This document shows positions 33,323-43,877 of a stretch of 64,000 bases of DNA, in pieces. The first letter of the stretch is position 1. Each line of letters starts with the position of its first letter. The DNA lies in the NCBI RefSeq assembly GCF_016765655.2, contig NZ_CP086106.1:1548501-1612500 (forward strand), given 5' to 3'. The notes under the pieces are model-generated. The model was not told where the DNA came from. It searched no databases and saw only the letters and a list, made by a program, of their open reading frames with translations. The position numbers were made by a program, and so were the translations under genes. This DNA is from Skermanella mucosa. GTDB taxonomy: Bacteria > Pseudomonadota > Alphaproteobacteria > Azospirillales > Azospirillaceae.

Positions 33323-34975
33323 ATGCCGAGCATCCGCGACGCCGGGACGGTGGTGGTCGGTTCCGGCCTTGCCGGGCTGACCGCCGCCCTGCGCCTTTCC
33401 CCCCGGCAGGTAACGCTCCTGACGAAGACTGGCCAACTGGCCGGCGGGTCGAGCCCCTATGCCCAGGGCGGCATCGCCGCCGCAATCGGCCCGGGGGACG
33501 ATCCCGACGAGCATGCCGCCGACACCCTGATCGCCGGAGCCGGCATCTCCGACGCGCTGATGGCCCGCCTGCTCGCCGCCGAGGGGGCCGACCAGGTCCG
33601 CCGCCTGCTGGCGTCCGGCGTGCCGTTCGACCGGGCGGCGGACGGAACTCCGAGGCTCGGGCGGGAGGCGGCCCACGGACGCGCCCGCATAGTCCATGCC
33701 GGCGGCGACGCGACCGGCCGCGTCGTGGTCGACGAACTGGCGGCCCGGGTCCGGCGCACGCCGTCCATCACCGTCATGACTCGGGCCTTCGCCCACGAAC
33801 TCGTCGTCCGCGATGGGCGGGTCCAGGGCGTGCTCGCCTGCCATGCCGGGGAGGGCTGGGTGCTGCATCGCGCGGAAAACGTGGTGCTGGCGACCGGGGG
33901 CATCGGAAGCGTCTATCTGCACACCACCAACCCGGCCGAGAATACCGGCGACGGGCTCGCCATGGCCGCGCGGGCAGGGGCCGTGCTCGGCGACCTGGAG
34001 TTCGTGCAGTTCCATCCCACGGCGCTCGCCGTCGGGGACGGCTCCGGCCGGCCGCTGCCGCTGCTGACCGAGGCCCTGCGCGGGGCGGGGGCCGTGCTGC
34101 TCGACGGGGCCGGCCGGCGCTTCATGGTGGCGGAGCATCCCGATGCCGAACTGGCGCCGCGCGACATCGTCGCCCGTGCGGTCTGGCGCCGCGTCGCCGC
34201 GGGCGAGCGGGTCACCCTGGATCTGCGCGCCGTGCTGGCCCGCGAGCCGGACCATTTCCCGACCGTGCTGGGCCTGTGCGCCGAAGCCGGCCTCGACCCC
34301 CGGCGCGAGCCGGTCCCGGTGGCGCCGGCCGCCCATTACCATATGGGCGGCGTGGTGACCGACGTGGCGGGCAGGACCGGCATCGCGGGTCTTCATGCCT
34401 GCGGCGAGACCGCCGATACCGGGGTCCACGGCGCCAACCGGCTGGCCAGCAACTCGCTGCTGGAGGCGCTGGTGTTCGGCGACCGGGTCGCGCGGACCAT
34501 TTTGGCCGCCGGCGCGGGCCGTCCGCCTCCGCCGATCGCGGTGCCTTCGCTTCCCAAGGTCCCCGGCGGCTCGGAGACTGCGCTGGCCCTGCTGCGCCAT
34601 CGGCTGCGGTGCGTGATGTACGACCGGGCCGGCCTGTCCCGCGATGTCGCGGGGCTGGCCGACGGGCTCGCCCGTATCCGCGATCTCCAGGCGGAGTTCG
34701 ACCGGATCTCCGGCCCACCGGCCGGTTTCGAGGAGACCGTCGCCTGGGGCGAGCTGAGGAACCTGCTGCTGGTCGCCCGCCTGGTCACCCATGCGGCGAG
34801 CCTGCGGCAGGAAAGCCGGGGTGCCCATTTCCGCGCAGACTTCCCCCAGCCGTCCGAGGCGCTCCGGCGGCGGAGCTTCCTCACCCTGGCCGATCTCGGC
34901 CGGTCCGACGCTCTCCAGCCTGATAGCCGCCAGCCCTTGAAGGAGGCACGCCATGCCGTACCCGCTGGTCTATGA
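33323..34975 (+). CDS. nadB: L-aspartate oxidase
   Basis: 550-residue FAD enzyme oxidising L-aspartate to iminoaspartate for quinolinate synthesis. The FAD dinucleotide motif [13 protein letters not shown] is at residues about 9-21, [13 protein letters not shown] near 50, [13 protein letters not shown] near 195, QFHPTAL near 230 and the succinate-dehydrogenase-like active site segment ([23 protein letters not shown]) near 345. The C-terminal helical domain (about 430-550) contains the [10 protein letters not shown] segment common to this flavoprotein family. Its 3' end overlaps the nadC start by 23 bases, indicating coupled translation. Confidence 0.95.
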   Translation: MPSIRDAGTVVVGSGLAGLTAALRLSPRQVTLLTKTGQLAGGSSPYAQGGIAAAIGPGDDPDEHAADTLIAGAGISDALMARLLAAEGADQVRRLLASGVPFDRAADGTPRLGREAAHGRARIVHAGGDATGRVVVDELAARVRRTPSITVMTRAFAHELVVRDGRVQGVLACHAGEGWVLHRAENVVLATGGIGSVYLHTTNPAENTGDGLAMAARAGAVLGDLEFVQFHPTALAVGDGSGRPLPLLTEALRGAGAVLLDGAGRRFMVAEHPDAELAPRDIVARAVWRRVAAGERVTLDLRAVLAREPDHFPTVLGLCAEAGLDPRREPVPVAPAAHYHMGGVVTDVAGRTGIAGLHACGETADTGVHGANRLASNSLLEALVFGDRVARTILAAGAGRPPPPIAVPSLPKVPGGSETALALLRHRLRCVMYDRAGLSRDVAGLADGLARIRDLQAEFDRISGPPAGFEETVAWGELRNLLLVARLVTHAASLRQESRGAHFRADFPQPSEALRRRSFLTLADLGRSDALQPDSRQPLKEARHAVPAGL

Positions 34976-35789
34976 ACCCCTCGTCCGGGCCGCCCTGCTG
35001 GAAGACCTGGGCCGCGCCGGCGACCTGACGACCGACACCGTGGTTCCGGCCGAGGCGACCGCGCGCGCCCGGCTGGTCGCCCGCCGGCCCGGCCGGGTCG
35101 CCGGGCTGACGGTTTCCCTCTCCGCCTTCAGCCTGCTCGATCCGGCCCTGTCGGTGAAAGTCCTGGCGCCCGACGGCAGCGACGTGCTGCCGGGCGACAC
35201 GCTGGCCGTGGTCGACGGGGCGGCGCGCCCGATCCTGTCGGCCGAACGCACGGCGCTGAACCTGCTGGGACGGCTGTGCGGCATCGCGACGGCCACGCGA
35301 TCGCTGGTCCAGGCGGTCGAAGGGTGCAAGGCGCGGATCACCTGCACGCGCAAAACCACGCCGGGATTGCGGGCGCTGGAGAAAGAGGCGGTCCGCCAGG
35401 GCGGCGGGAGCAACCACCGCTTCGGACTGGATGACGCCGTCCTGATCAAGGACAACCATCTGGTCGCCGCCGGCGGCATCGGTGCCGCCGTCGCCCGCGC
35501 CCGCGCCGGGCTCGGCCACATGGTCAAGATCGAGGTGGAGGTGGATACGCTGGCGCAGCTCGCGGAGCTGCTGCCCCTGGGCGTCGATGCGGTGCTGCTC
35601 GACAACATGACCCCGGACCAGCTTCGCGAGGCGGTGCGGATGGTGGACGGCCGCATGCTGACCGAGGCGTCCGGCAACATCAATGCCGATACGGTGCGTC
35701 CCGTCGCGGAAACCGGGGTCGACATGATCTCGGTCGGCTGGCTGACCCACAGCGTCACCAACTTCGACGTCGGCCTCGATTTCGAATGA
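34953..35789 (+). CDS. nadC: Nicotinate-nucleotide pyrophosphorylase (quinolinate phosphoribosyltransferase)
   Basis: 278 residues converting quinolinate and PRPP to nicotinate mononucleotide. Motifs are [18 protein letters not shown] near the N terminus, [56 protein letters not shown] (substrate and PRPP binding), [30 protein letters not shown] and [29 protein letters not shown]. Its start lies inside the nadB 3' end with a strong AAGGAGG. It completes the de novo NAD pathway from aspartate. Followed by a convergent stem-loop and tex. Confidence 0.96.
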   Translation: MPYPLVYEPLVRAALLEDLGRAGDLTTDTVVPAEATARARLVARRPGRVAGLTVSLSAFSLLDPALSVKVLAPDGSDVLPGDTLAVVDGAARPILSAERTALNLLGRLCGIATATRSLVQAVEGCKARITCTRKTTPGLRALEKEAVRQGGGSNHRFGLDDAVLIKDNHLVAAGGIGAAVARARAGLGHMVKIEVEVDTLAQLAELLPLGVDAVLLDNMTPDQLREAVRMVDGRMLTEASGNINADTVRPVAETGVDMISVGWLTHSVTNFDVGLDFE

Positions 35790-35808
35790 ATATGGAGGAG
35801 TGAGGATC

Positions 35809-35836
35809 GGGCGTGGTTCCGGAGGGAACCCCGCCC
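35809..35836. terminator. Bidirectional stem-loop between nadC and tex
   Basis: Arms GGGCGTGGTTCC and GGAACCCCGCCC pair at 11 of 12 positions around GGAG. It lies in the 54-base gap between convergent genes. No T-run is present, so termination may be weak or factor-dependent. Confidence 0.5.
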
Positions 35837-35843
35837 GCCGCCG

Positions 35844-38294
35844 TCACTGCTTCTGCTTGGCCGCCTGGGCCCGGGCGAAGGCTTCGGCCAGGGCGCCGCC
35901 GAGGGCGGGACCGGCAGACATGACCGCCGGCTCGCGCTCGCGCTGCGGGCGCTTCTCCGTCCGGTCGGGACGCTTGCCGCCACCGCCGGCACCGCCGCCG
36001 TTCGGGCCGCCGGGGGACGGCCGCCGTTCGCGCGGCTGGTCGCTCCGCTTCTGGCCCTGGGCCGGCCGGGACTCGGGCGGACGCTCCGTCCGTTCGGTCC
36101 GTTCCGGGCGGCCCGCCGGCTTCGCCGCCGGTTCCTCCAGGCGCATGGTCAGCGCGATGCGCTTGCGCTTGAGGTCGACCTCCAGGACCTTGACCTTCAC
36201 CACGTCGCCCGCCTTGGCCACCGTGTGGGGGTCCTTGACGAACTTGTTGGCGAGCTGGGAGATGTGGACCAGGCCGTCCTGGTGGACGCCGATATCGACG
36301 AAGGCACCGAACGCCGTCACGTTGGTCACGGCGCCTTCCAGCACCATGCCCGGCTCCAGGTCCTTCAGCTCGTTGACGCCTTCCTTGAAGACGGCGGCGC
36401 GGAACTCCGGCCGCGGATCGCGGCCGGGCTTCTCCAGCTCGGCGATGATGTCCTTCACGGTCGGCAGGCCGAACTTGTCGTCGGTGAACTCTTCAGGGCT
36501 GAGCGAGCGCAGGAACGGCGCGTCGCCGATCAGCTGGTTCAGCGGCTTGCCGGCATGGGCGAGGATGCGCTCGACCACCGGGTAGGCTTCGGGGTGGACG
36601 GCGGAGGAGTCCAGCGGGTCGTCGCCGTCGGCGATGCGCAGGAAGCCGGCGGCCTGCTCGAACGCCTTCGGCCCCAGGCGGGCCACGTCGTTCAGTTGCT
36701 TGCGCGTGCGGAAGGCGCCGTTGCGGTCGCGGAATTCGACGATGTTGCGGGCCACGCTCTCGGACAGGCCGGAAACGCGGGCCAGCAGCGGCACCGAGGC
36801 GGTGTTGAGGTCGACGCCGACCGCGTTCACGCAGTCCTCGACCACGGCGTCCAGGCTGCGGGCCAGCTTGGACGCGCCGACATCGTGCTGGTACTGCCCG
36901 ACGCCGATCGACTTCGGCTCGATCTTGACCAGTTCGGCCAGCGGATCCTGGAGCCGGCGGGCGATCGACACGGCGCCGCGCAGCGACACGTCGAGATTGG
37001 GGAATTCCAGTGCCGCGACTTCGGAAGCCGAGTAGACCGAGGCGCCGGCTTCGGAGACGACGAGCTTGGACAGGTTCAGCTCCGGATGGCGCTTCATCAG
37101 GTCGGTGACCAGCTTGTCGGTCTCGCGGCTGGCGGTGCCGTTGCCGATGCTGACCAGCTCGATCTTGTGGCGGATCGCCAGGGCGGCGATCACCGCGATG
37201 GAGCCGTCCCAGTCGTTCTTCGGCTGATGCGGATAGACCGTGGTCGTCTCCACGACCTTGCCGGTGGCGTCGACGACCGCGACCTTGACGCCGGTCCGGA
37301 TGCCGGGGTCGAGCCCGATGGTCGCGCGCGGGCCGGCCGGGGCGGCCAGCAGCAGGTCGTGCAGGTTGCGGGCGAACACGCGGATCGCGTCGTCCTCCGC
37401 CCGGTCGCGCAGGTCGCCCAGCAGGTCCAGCTCCACATGCAGGCCGATCTTGGTCTTCCAGGCCCAGCGGACGGTCTCAAGCAGCCACTTGTCGGCCGCC
37501 CTTCCGGCGTCCTGGATGCCGAGATGGCGGGCGATCATGGCCTCGCACGGGTGCTGCAGGTCGGTCGCGGGGTCGCCGACCTCGATCTTGAGGTCCAGCA
37601 CGCCCTGGGTCCGGCCGCGGAACATGGCCAGCGCCCGGTGCGAGGGGACCTGCTTCAGCGGTTCGGAGAAATCGAAATAGTCGGAGAACTTCGCCCCCTC
37701 GTCGCGCTTCGCCTCGACCACGCCGGACACGACGCGCCCGTTCTCGGCGACATAGGCGCGCAGCCGGCCGACCAGCTCGGCATCCTCGCCGAACCGCTCC
37801 ACCAGGATGTGGCGCGCACCTTCCAGCGCCGACTTGACGTCGGGCACGCCCTTCTCGAGATCGACGAAGGCGATCGCGGCGGCTTCGGGCGCCACGACCG
37901 GGTTCTCCAGCAGGCCGAGCGCCAGCGGCTCCAGGCCGGCCTCGCGGGCGACCATGGCCTTGGTGCGGCGCTTCGGCTTGTAGGGCAGGTAGAGGTCTTC
38001 CAGCCGGGTCTTGGTGTCGGCTTCCTCAAGCTGGGCCTTCAGCTCGTCGGTGAGCTTGCCCTGCTCGGCGACGCTGGAGAGGATCGCCGCCCGGCGCTCC
38101 TCCAGCTCGCGCAGATAGCGCAGGCGCTCTTCCAGGGTGCGGAGCTGGGTGTCGTCGAGACCGCCCGTGGCTTCCTTGCGGTACCGCGCGATGAACGGGA
38201 CGGTGGAGCCCTCGTCAAGCAGCGCGATGGCTGCGTCGACCTGGGCTTCCCGGGCTGAGAGTTCGTCGGCGATACGTTTGCTGATGCTGATCAT
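35844..38294 (-). CDS. tex: Tex-family RNA-binding transcription accessory protein
   Basis: 816 residues. The N-terminal Tex helical domain begins [19 protein letters not shown] and has [29 protein letters not shown] YqgF-like RNase H fold follows ([23 protein letters not shown], about 325-420), then helix-hairpin-helix segments ([41 protein letters not shown]), and an S1 domain near residues 650-725 ([34 protein letters not shown]). The C-terminal tail is Arg/Gly/Pro-rich and basic. Acts on nucleic acids during transcription and stress tolerance. ATG 38294 is the usual family start, although the Shine-Dalgarno is poor. Confidence 0.95.
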   Translation of the reverse strand: MISISKRIADELSAREAQVDAAIALLDEGSTVPFIARYRKEATGGLDDTQLRTLEERLRYLRELEERRAAILSSVAEQGKLTDELKAQLEEADTKTRLEDLYLPYKPKRRTKAMVAREAGLEPLALGLLENPVVAPEAAAIAFVDLEKGVPDVKSALEGARHILVERFGEDAELVGRLRAYVAENGRVVSGVVEAKRDEGAKFSDYFDFSEPLKQVPSHRALAMFRGRTQGVLDLKIEVGDPATDLQHPCEAMIARHLGIQDAGRAADKWLLETVRWAWKTKIGLHVELDLLGDLRDRAEDDAIRVFARNLHDLLLAAPAGPRATIGLDPGIRTGVKVAVVDATGKVVETTTVYPHQPKNDWDGSIAVIAALAIRHKIELVSIGNGTASRETDKLVTDLMKRHPELNLSKLVVSEAGASVYSASEVAALEFPNLDVSLRGAVSIARRLQDPLAELVKIEPKSIGVGQYQHDVGASKLARSLDAVVEDCVNAVGVDLNTASVPLLARVSGLSESVARNIVEFRDRNGAFRTRKQLNDVARLGPKAFEQAAGFLRIADGDDPLDSSAVHPEAYPVVERILAHAGKPLNQLIGDAPFLRSLSPEEFTDDKFGLPTVKDIIAELEKPGRDPRPEFRAAVFKEGVNELKDLEPGMVLEGAVTNVTAFGAFVDIGVHQDGLVHISQLANKFVKDPHTVAKAGDVVKVKVLEVDLKRKRIALTMRLEEPAAKPAGRPERTERTERPPESRPAQGQKRSDQPRERRPSPGGPNGGGAGGGGKRPDRTEKRPQREREPAVMSAGPALGGALAEAFARAQAAKQKQ

Positions 38295-38772
38295 GTGGCG
38301 AAGGCACGGCTGCAGTGAAAACCGAAGGTCGGGTGCCCCCCCTATACCCTGTAGAGGCGGCAGAAGGCTAGGGACCTTATCCAGCCCAAGGCATATCGGG
38401 GTCTTGGTTAACGTTGCATTAACCTGCCTGCGGGCATCAAGCATGGCCGTTGCGGGGAGATGCCCTGCGGCAAACTCGACCGCCTTTTCTCCCGGCCCTG
38501 TGATTTAACCGATTTTTGACAAGAGGGGAACGATCCTGGCGACACGAACGCACGGTGGTGCGTTTCCTCCCTGACTGAAAACCTCCGGCCCGCGCGTCAG
38601 CGGGGGCCGGCCTTTTCGCGACCTCGCCACCGGCACGCTTTGTCGCACCCCCGATATCCCGCCCGGCCGAAGGGATGTTTGCCTCGGGGGCACGGCCGCA
38701 TGTTATAAGTTTCGCGCTTATCCGAATACCTCCAGTGGTTTCAGTCCATGGTTTCTCAGGCGGTTCCCGGTC
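38295..38772. other. 478-base gap between tex and the Hyf-like operon
   Basis: Divergent promoters for tex (minus) and the hydrogenase-4-like operon (plus) must lie here. A perfect -35 hexamer TTGACA at 38516-38521 precedes a candidate sRNA or leader terminator at 38541-38616. No other gene is supported. Confidence 0.5.
38541..38616 (+). ncRNA. Candidate sRNA with CCTCCCT loop and terminator (copy 1)
   Basis: Hairpin AACGCAC-GGTG-GTGCGTT (38547-38564), then TCCTCCCTGACTGAAAACCT, then terminator stem CCGGCCC/GGGCCGG (38585-38591 and 38604-38610) followed by CCTTTT. It shares GCGTTTCCTCCCT exactly with the candidate at 57.48 kb. TTGACA lies 25 bases upstream of this interval. It could alternatively be a premature terminator in the leader of the downstream membrane-complex operon. 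Confidence 0.5.
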
Positions 38773-40782
38773 TTGGCGTTCATTAGTCTGTGCATCGCGG
38801 CCATGCTGCTCCTCGGCATCGTGGGAGCGGCGCGATCCTGGCTGAGCCGTGCCCACGAGGTCGTCCATGGCGGCATGGCGCTGGTGTGCGCCGCCGCCGC
38901 CCTGGCGGTCCTGCTGCGCTTGGCCGCCGGCGGGACGGACGTGGACGTCCTGGCCCTGCCGGTCGGGCTGCCCTGGCTGCGCGCCAACCTGCGTCTCGAC
39001 GCGCTGTCCGCCGTGTTCCTGCTGGCGGTGAACCTGGGCGGTTGCCTGGCCGCGGTGTTCGGCTGGAGCTATGCCCGGCACGAGGCGGAACCGGGCCGCG
39101 TTCTGCCTTTCTTCCCGCTGTTCCTGGCCGGCATGAACCTGGTGCTGGTCGCGGACGACGCCTTCGTCTTCCTGATGGCCTGGGAATTCATGTCCCTGTC
39201 GTCCTGGCTGCTCGTCCTGGCGAGCCACCGGGAGGAGGACACGCGCCGCGCCGCCTACGTCTATCTGGTGATGGCCAGCTTCGGCACGGCCTGCCTGCTG
39301 CTCGCCTTCGGCATCCTGGCGGGGGAGGCGGGCAGCTACGGCTTCGAGGCGATCCGCGCCCACCCCCTGGGAGCGGTGCCGGCCAGCTTCGCGGCCCTGC
39401 TGGTGCTTCTGGGCGCCGGGTCGAAGGCCGGCCTCGTCCCCCTGCATGTCTGGCTGCCGCTCGCCCATCCCGCGGCGCCGAGCCACATCTCCGCGCTGAT
39501 GAGCGGCGTGATGACCAAGGTCGCGATCTACGGCCTGATCCGGGTCCTGTTCGACCTGGTCGGGGAGCCGCTCTGGTGGTGGGGGGCAGTGCTGGCGGTG
39601 GTCGGCGCCGTCACCGCCGTGGTCGGCGTGCTCTACGCGCTGATGCAGGACGACGTGAAGAAGCTGCTGGCCTATTCGACGGTCGAGAACATCGGCGTCA
39701 TCGTGATCGGGCTGGGCCTGGCCCTTGTGTTCAAGGCGTCCGGCGTCCCGGCGCTGGCGGCGCTGGCGATGACGGCGGCCATGCTGCACGTGCTGAACCA
39801 CGCCCTGTTCAAATGCATCCTGTTCTTCGGCGCCGGCGCCGTGCTGACCGCGACGGGGGAGCGCGACCTGGATCGGCTCGGCGGGCTGATCCACCGGATG
39901 CCCGCGACGGCGCTGTTCTGCCTGGTGGGGGCCGCGGCGATCTCCGCGCTGCCGCCGCTCAACGGTTTCGTGGCGGAATGGATGCTGTTCCAGGCTGTGC
40001 TGAACGGCCCGCTTCTCGAACAGTGGGAGCTGAAGATCGGCTTCGCGGTGATCGGCGCGCTGCTGGCCCTGTCGGCCGCGCTGGCCGCGGCCTGCTTCGT
40101 GCGCTTCTACGGCATCGCCTTCCTGGGCCGTGCCCGGTCGCCCCGGGCGGAACAGGCGTGGGAGGTCGATGCCGTGATGCTGTCGGCGATCGCGGTGCCG
40201 GCCGTGCTGTGCGCCGTGATCGGCGTCCTGCCCAAGCTCGCCATCGCGATGATCGAGCCGGCCAACCGGCTGACCACCGGCGAGGGGATGTTCGACGCCG
40301 GCGGGCATGGCGGCTGGGTCTGGCTGGCGCCTGCCAGCGCCTTCGGGAACAGCTACAGCGGCTTCATGATGTTCATGACCATCCTGATCCTGACCATCCT
40401 CGCCGTCTTCATGATCCACCGCTACGCCTCCAACCGGGTGCGCCGCTCGATCCCCTGGGCCTGCGGCTTCACCGATCCGGCGCCGCTCGGCCAGTATTCG
40501 GCCAGCAGCTTCGCCCAGCCGCTGCGGCGGGTCTTCGGGGTCCAGATCTTCGGCGCGCGGGAGACCGTGGACATGCCGGCGCCGGGCGAGACGCGGCCCG
40601 CGCGCTTCGCCCTGGAGATGCGCGATCCCGCGTGGGACCGGCTGTTCACGCCGATGGTCCGGCTGGTCGGCTGGGTCGCGGACCGCATCGACGGCCTGCA
40701 GTTCCTGACCATCCGCCAGTACCTGTCGCTGATGTTCTTCGCCCTGGTGGTGCTTCTGGTCATGGTGGCGGTGTCGCAATGA
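38773..40782 (+). CDS. hyfB: Hydrogenase-4-like subunit HyfB (antiporter/NuoL-like)
   Basis: 669 residues, polytopic membrane protein with about 14 or more helices. Complex-I antiporter core motifs are KAGLVPLHVWLPLAHPAAPSHISALMSGVMTKVAIYGLIR near residues 218-256 (Lys/His of the proton channel) and MQDDVKKLLAYSTVENIGVI near 290. The C-terminal region matches HyfB/HycC. Likely translocates protons or sodium. The TTG at 38773 is the best N-terminal choice I can see because it preserves the first helix. The start is uncertain. First gene of hyfB-C-E-F-G-I, translationally coupled to hyfC by an ATGA overlap. Confidence 0.87.
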   Translation: MAFISLCIAAMLLLGIVGAARSWLSRAHEVVHGGMALVCAAAALAVLLRLAAGGTDVDVLALPVGLPWLRANLRLDALSAVFLLAVNLGGCLAAVFGWSYARHEAEPGRVLPFFPLFLAGMNLVLVADDAFVFLMAWEFMSLSSWLLVLASHREEDTRRAAYVYLVMASFGTACLLLAFGILAGEAGSYGFEAIRAHPLGAVPASFAALLVLLGAGSKAGLVPLHVWLPLAHPAAPSHISALMSGVMTKVAIYGLIRVLFDLVGEPLWWWGAVLAVVGAVTAVVGVLYALMQDDVKKLLAYSTVENIGVIVIGLGLALVFKASGVPALAALAMTAAMLHVLNHALFKCILFFGAGAVLTATGERDLDRLGGLIHRMPATALFCLVGAAAISALPPLNGFVAEWMLFQAVLNGPLLEQWELKIGFAVIGALLALSAALAAACFVRFYGIAFLGRARSPRAEQAWEVDAVMLSAIAVPAVLCAVIGVLPKLAIAMIEPANRLTTGEGMFDAGGHGGWVWLAPASAFGNSYSGFMMFMTILILTILAVFMIHRYASNRVRRSIPWACGFTDPAPLGQYSASSFAQPLRRVFGVQIFGARETVDMPAPGETRPARFALEMRDPAWDRLFTPMVRLVGWVADRIDGLQFLTIRQYLSLMFFALVVLLVMVAVSQ

Positions 40783-41744
40783 TCTTCGTCCAGGCGCTGC
40801 TCGCGGGAGTCTTCCAGGTCGTCCAGATGCTGCTGGTGCTGGCCCTCGCCCCCGGGCTGACCGGCCTGGTGAGGGTCGTCAAGGCCCGGCTGCTCGGCCG
40901 CCGGGGGCCGCCGCTGGTCCAGCCGTACAGGGACCTGTTCAGGCTGCTGCGGAAGGACGTCGTCCTGGCGGACAACGCGTCCTGGCTGTTCCGGGTGACG
41001 CCGTACCTGGTGTTCACCGCGATCTGGCTGGCGGCGGCGCTGGTGCCGACCTTCACCACGGCGCTGGCGCTGACCGCGACCGCCGATCTGATCGCCCTGG
41101 TGGCCCTGCTGGCGAGCGCGCGGTTCTTCCTGGCGCTGGCCGGGATGGACGTGGGGACGAGCTTCGGCGGGTTGGGGTCGTCGCGCGAGATGATGATCGC
41201 GGCGCTGGCGGAGCCGGCCATGCTGATGGTGATCTTCTCCATCGCGATCCTGGTGCGGACCACGTCGCTCTCGCTGATCGTGGATTTCATGCTGGCGGGA
41301 GGCGTCGGGCTGCGGATCTCCCTGGGGCTCGCCCTGATCTCCCTGCTGATGGTCGCGATCGCCGAGAACGCGCGGATCCCGGTCGACAACCCCGCGACCC
41401 ATCTGGAGTTGACCATGGTCCACGAGGCCATGGTGCTGGAGTATTCCGGCCGCCATCTGGCGCTGATCGAGGCCGCCAGCATGCTGAAGCTGGTGCTCTA
41501 CATGGCGCTGATCGCCTGCATCTTCCTTCCCTGGGGGATATCGGAACCCGGGGAGGGGCCGCTCGCAATCCTGATCGGGCTGGTGACGTTCGTCCTGAAG
41601 CTGGCCTCGGGCGCGGTCCTGTTGGCGCTGTTCGAGACGAGCGTCGCCAAGATGCGCGTCTTCCGCTATGGCGAGTTCCTCGGCGGCGCGCTGCTGCTCA
41701 GCCTGCTGGGCGCCATCTTCCTCTATGTTTCGACCGGATTGTGA
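40779..41744 (+). CDS. hyfC: Hydrogenase-4-like subunit HyfC (NuoH-like)
   Basis: 321 residues, eight or so transmembrane helices, homologous to complex I NuoH and HycD. Characteristic segments are GPPLVQPYRDLFRLLRKDVV near residue 45 and VAIAENARIPVDNPATHLELTMVHEAMVLEYSG near 190-220, the loop that contacts the quinone/large-subunit side. The start codon overlaps the hyfB stop (ATGA). Inner membrane. Connects the peripheral arm to the ion-pumping subunits. Confidence 0.92.
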   Translation: MIFVQALLAGVFQVVQMLLVLALAPGLTGLVRVVKARLLGRRGPPLVQPYRDLFRLLRKDVVLADNASWLFRVTPYLVFTAIWLAAALVPTFTTALALTATADLIALVALLASARFFLALAGMDVGTSFGGLGSSREMMIAALAEPAMLMVIFSIAILVRTTSLSLIVDFMLAGGVGLRISLGLALISLLMVAIAENARIPVDNPATHLELTMVHEAMVLEYSGRHLALIEAASMLKLVLYMALIACIFLPWGISEPGEGPLAILIGLVTFVLKLASGAVLLALFETSVAKMRVFRYGEFLGGALLLSLLGAIFLYVSTGL

Positions 41745-41753
41745 GGCGCCGGC

Positions 41754-42416
41754 ATGCCCGGAATCCATTATGACATTGCCCACATGCTCGGCGCGGTCGT
41801 GCTGCTGCTGAGCTTCGCGCTGCTCTACCAGCGGCGCCTGTTCGCGATCATCCAGGCCTTCGCCGCGCAGTCGATGGTGCTGGCGGCGGCCGCCGCGTGG
41901 CAGGGCTACATCCAGGACGCCCCGCACCTCTACATCACGGCGCTCCTGGCCCTCAGCATGAAGGCGATCGCGATCCCGGTGGCGCTGCACCGCGTGATCG
42001 ACCGGCTGAACATCCGCCGGACGGTCGACACATCGCTGGGAGTCGGGCCGACCATGATCGCGGGCGTCAGCCTCGTCACGCTGTCGATCCTGCTGGTGCT
42101 TCCGGTCACCGCCGACGTGACCGCCCTGACGCGCGAGGACCTGGCGCTGGCCCTGTCGGTCGTGCTGCTGGGGCTGCTGACCATGATCACCCGGCGCAAC
42201 GCGATCGGGCAGGTGGTGGGATTCATGTCGCTGGAGAACGGGTTGATCCTGGCCGCCATCGGCGTGGAAGGGATGCCCCTGATCGTCGAGATGCTGGTCG
42301 CCTTCGCGGTGATGGTCGCCTTCATCATCTTCGGCATCTTCTTCTTCCATATCAGGGAGCGGTTCGACACCCTCGACCTGCACGCCCTGGAGAATTTCCG
42401 CGGTGAGCGCCGGTGA
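41754..42416 (+). CDS. hyfE: Hydrogenase-4-like subunit HyfE (NuoK/NuoJ-like)
   Basis: 220 residues with about seven transmembrane helices. The C-terminal half includes the NuoK-like pattern RRNAIGQVVGFMSLENGLILAAIGVEGMPLIVEMLVAFAVMVAF, with the buried Glu residues in the membrane-embedded proton path. The N terminus (MPGIHYDIAHMLGAVVLLLS) differs from NuoK as expected of HyfE. It lies 9 bases after hyfC and overlaps hyfF by a GTGA junction. Confidence 0.88.
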   Translation: MPGIHYDIAHMLGAVVLLLSFALLYQRRLFAIIQAFAAQSMVLAAAAAWQGYIQDAPHLYITALLALSMKAIAIPVALHRVIDRLNIRRTVDTSLGVGPTMIAGVSLVTLSILLVLPVTADVTALTREDLALALSVVLLGLLTMITRRNAIGQVVGFMSLENGLILAAIGVEGMPLIVEMLVAFAVMVAFIIFGIFFFHIRERFDTLDLHALENFRGERR

Positions 42417-43861
42417 TCGAGCTTCCGGTCAACCCTGCCCACGTCATCCTGGCGCTGCCCTTCCTGGCCGGGCTGGCCCTGGCCGCCGTGGCCGACCACC
42501 GGCTGGCGTCCCGGCTGAACTCGCTCGCCTCGGGGCTGACCCTGGTCGCCTCGCTCAGCCTGTTCGCCGACCGGCCGGAAAGCACGCCGCTGTTCCTGGT
42601 CGACGACTTCAACATCTACCTGGTGGCGCTGACGGCCTTCGTCGGGTTCACGACGGCCCTGTTCAGCGCCAGCTACATCGAGCACGAGATCGGGACGGGG
42701 CGGCTGACGCCGCTGTTCGTCCGCTTCTACCACGCCATGTACCAGGCCTTCGTGTTCACGATGCTGCTGGCCCTGCTGGCCAACAATCTGGGCGTGCTGT
42801 GGGTGGCGGTCGAAGGGGCGACGCTGACCACCGTCCTGATGGTCAGCCTGTACCGGACCCCGGCGGCGATCGAGGCAGCCTGGAAATACTTCATCCTGTG
42901 CGGCGTCGGCATCGCGCTGGCCCTGTTCGGCACGATCCTGGTCTTCCTGGCCGCCCGGCCGGTCATGGGCGGCGGCATGCCGGCGATGACCTGGTCGGCG
43001 CTGATGCTGGAGATCCACCGGGTCAGCCCCGACCTGCTCAACCTCGCCTTCGTCTTCATCCTGATCGGCTACGGCACCAAGGTGGGGCTGGCACCCCTGC
43101 ATGCCTGGCTGCCCGACGCCCACGCGGAGGGGCCGACGCCGATCTCCGCCGTGCTGTCCGGGCTGTTGCTGAACGTCGCGCTCTATGCGGTGCTGCGCTT
43201 CAAGATGCTGATGACGGCCAACGGGCAGTCGCTGGCGCCCGGGCCGCTGATGATGGTCATGGGGCTGGCCTCGCTGCTGCTGTCCGCCTTCATGCTGTAC
43301 CGGCGGCGGGACATCAAGCGCCTGTTCGCCTACAGCTCGATCGAGCATATGGGGATCATCACCTTCGCCTTCGGGTTCGGCGGGCCGATCGCCAACTTCG
43401 CCGGACTGCTGCACATGACGATGCACAGCCTGACCAAGTCGGCGATCTTCGTCGCCGTCGGCCTGACGACACAGGTGAAGGGCACCCAGCAGATCTCCGA
43501 GATCCGGGGGCTGACAGCCAGCCATCCGGTGATCGGCTGGGGACTGGTCGCCGGCGTCCTGGCGATCGCCGGGTTGCCGCCGTTCGGCATCTTCCTCAGC
43601 GAGTTCCTGCTGGTGACCACCGTTTTCGCCCGCGAGCCGCTGCTGGCGCTGCCCCTGGTGCTGGGCATCGTCGTCGCCTTCGGCGCGCTGATCCTGCGGC
43701 TTCAGTCGCTTGCCTTCGGCGAACCGTCGGGATCGACGGCGCCGGCGGCCTCCAGCGCGTTCCCGATGGCGCTCCATCTGGTCCTGGTGCTTGTCGCGGG
43801 CATCTGGCTGCCGGAGCCGCTGGTGGAGTGGTTCCAGGCCGTCGCCCTGCTGCTCGGCTGA
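42413..43861 (+). CDS. hyfF: Hydrogenase-4-like subunit HyfF (antiporter/NuoN-like)
   Basis: 482 residues, second antiporter-type subunit. GTKVGLAPLHAWLPDAHAEGPTPISAVLSGLLLNVALYAVLRFKML near residues 220-265 and RRRDIKRLFAYSSIEHMGIITFAFGFGGPIA near 300-330 are the conserved proton-channel motifs shared with NuoM/NuoN. GTG start overlaps the hyfE stop. With HyfB, it gives the complex two ion-translocating modules. A HyfD-like third antiporter is absent from this operon. Confidence 0.9.
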   Translation: MIELPVNPAHVILALPFLAGLALAAVADHRLASRLNSLASGLTLVASLSLFADRPESTPLFLVDDFNIYLVALTAFVGFTTALFSASYIEHEIGTGRLTPLFVRFYHAMYQAFVFTMLLALLANNLGVLWVAVEGATLTTVLMVSLYRTPAAIEAAWKYFILCGVGIALALFGTILVFLAARPVMGGGMPAMTWSALMLEIHRVSPDLLNLAFVFILIGYGTKVGLAPLHAWLPDAHAEGPTPISAVLSGLLLNVALYAVLRFKMLMTANGQSLAPGPLMMVMGLASLLLSAFMLYRRRDIKRLFAYSSIEHMGIITFAFGFGGPIANFAGLLHMTMHSLTKSAIFVAVGLTTQVKGTQQISEIRGLTASHPVIGWGLVAGVLAIAGLPPFGIFLSEFLLVTTVFAREPLLALPLVLGIVVAFGALILRLQSLAFGEPSGSTAPAASSAFPMALHLVLVLVAGIWLPEPLVEWFQAVALLLG

Positions 43862-43877
43862 GGGGAGGGAGGATCGC

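Noticed and set aside
38437-40779. Minus-strand frame of 780 codons over hyfB
   Set aside because: Antisense shadow; hyfB contains conserved antiporter motifs.
38790-41744. 984-codon frame joining hyfB region and hyfC
   Set aside because: The first two thirds are an out-of-frame shadow of hyfB. Only the portion from 40779 is HyfC.
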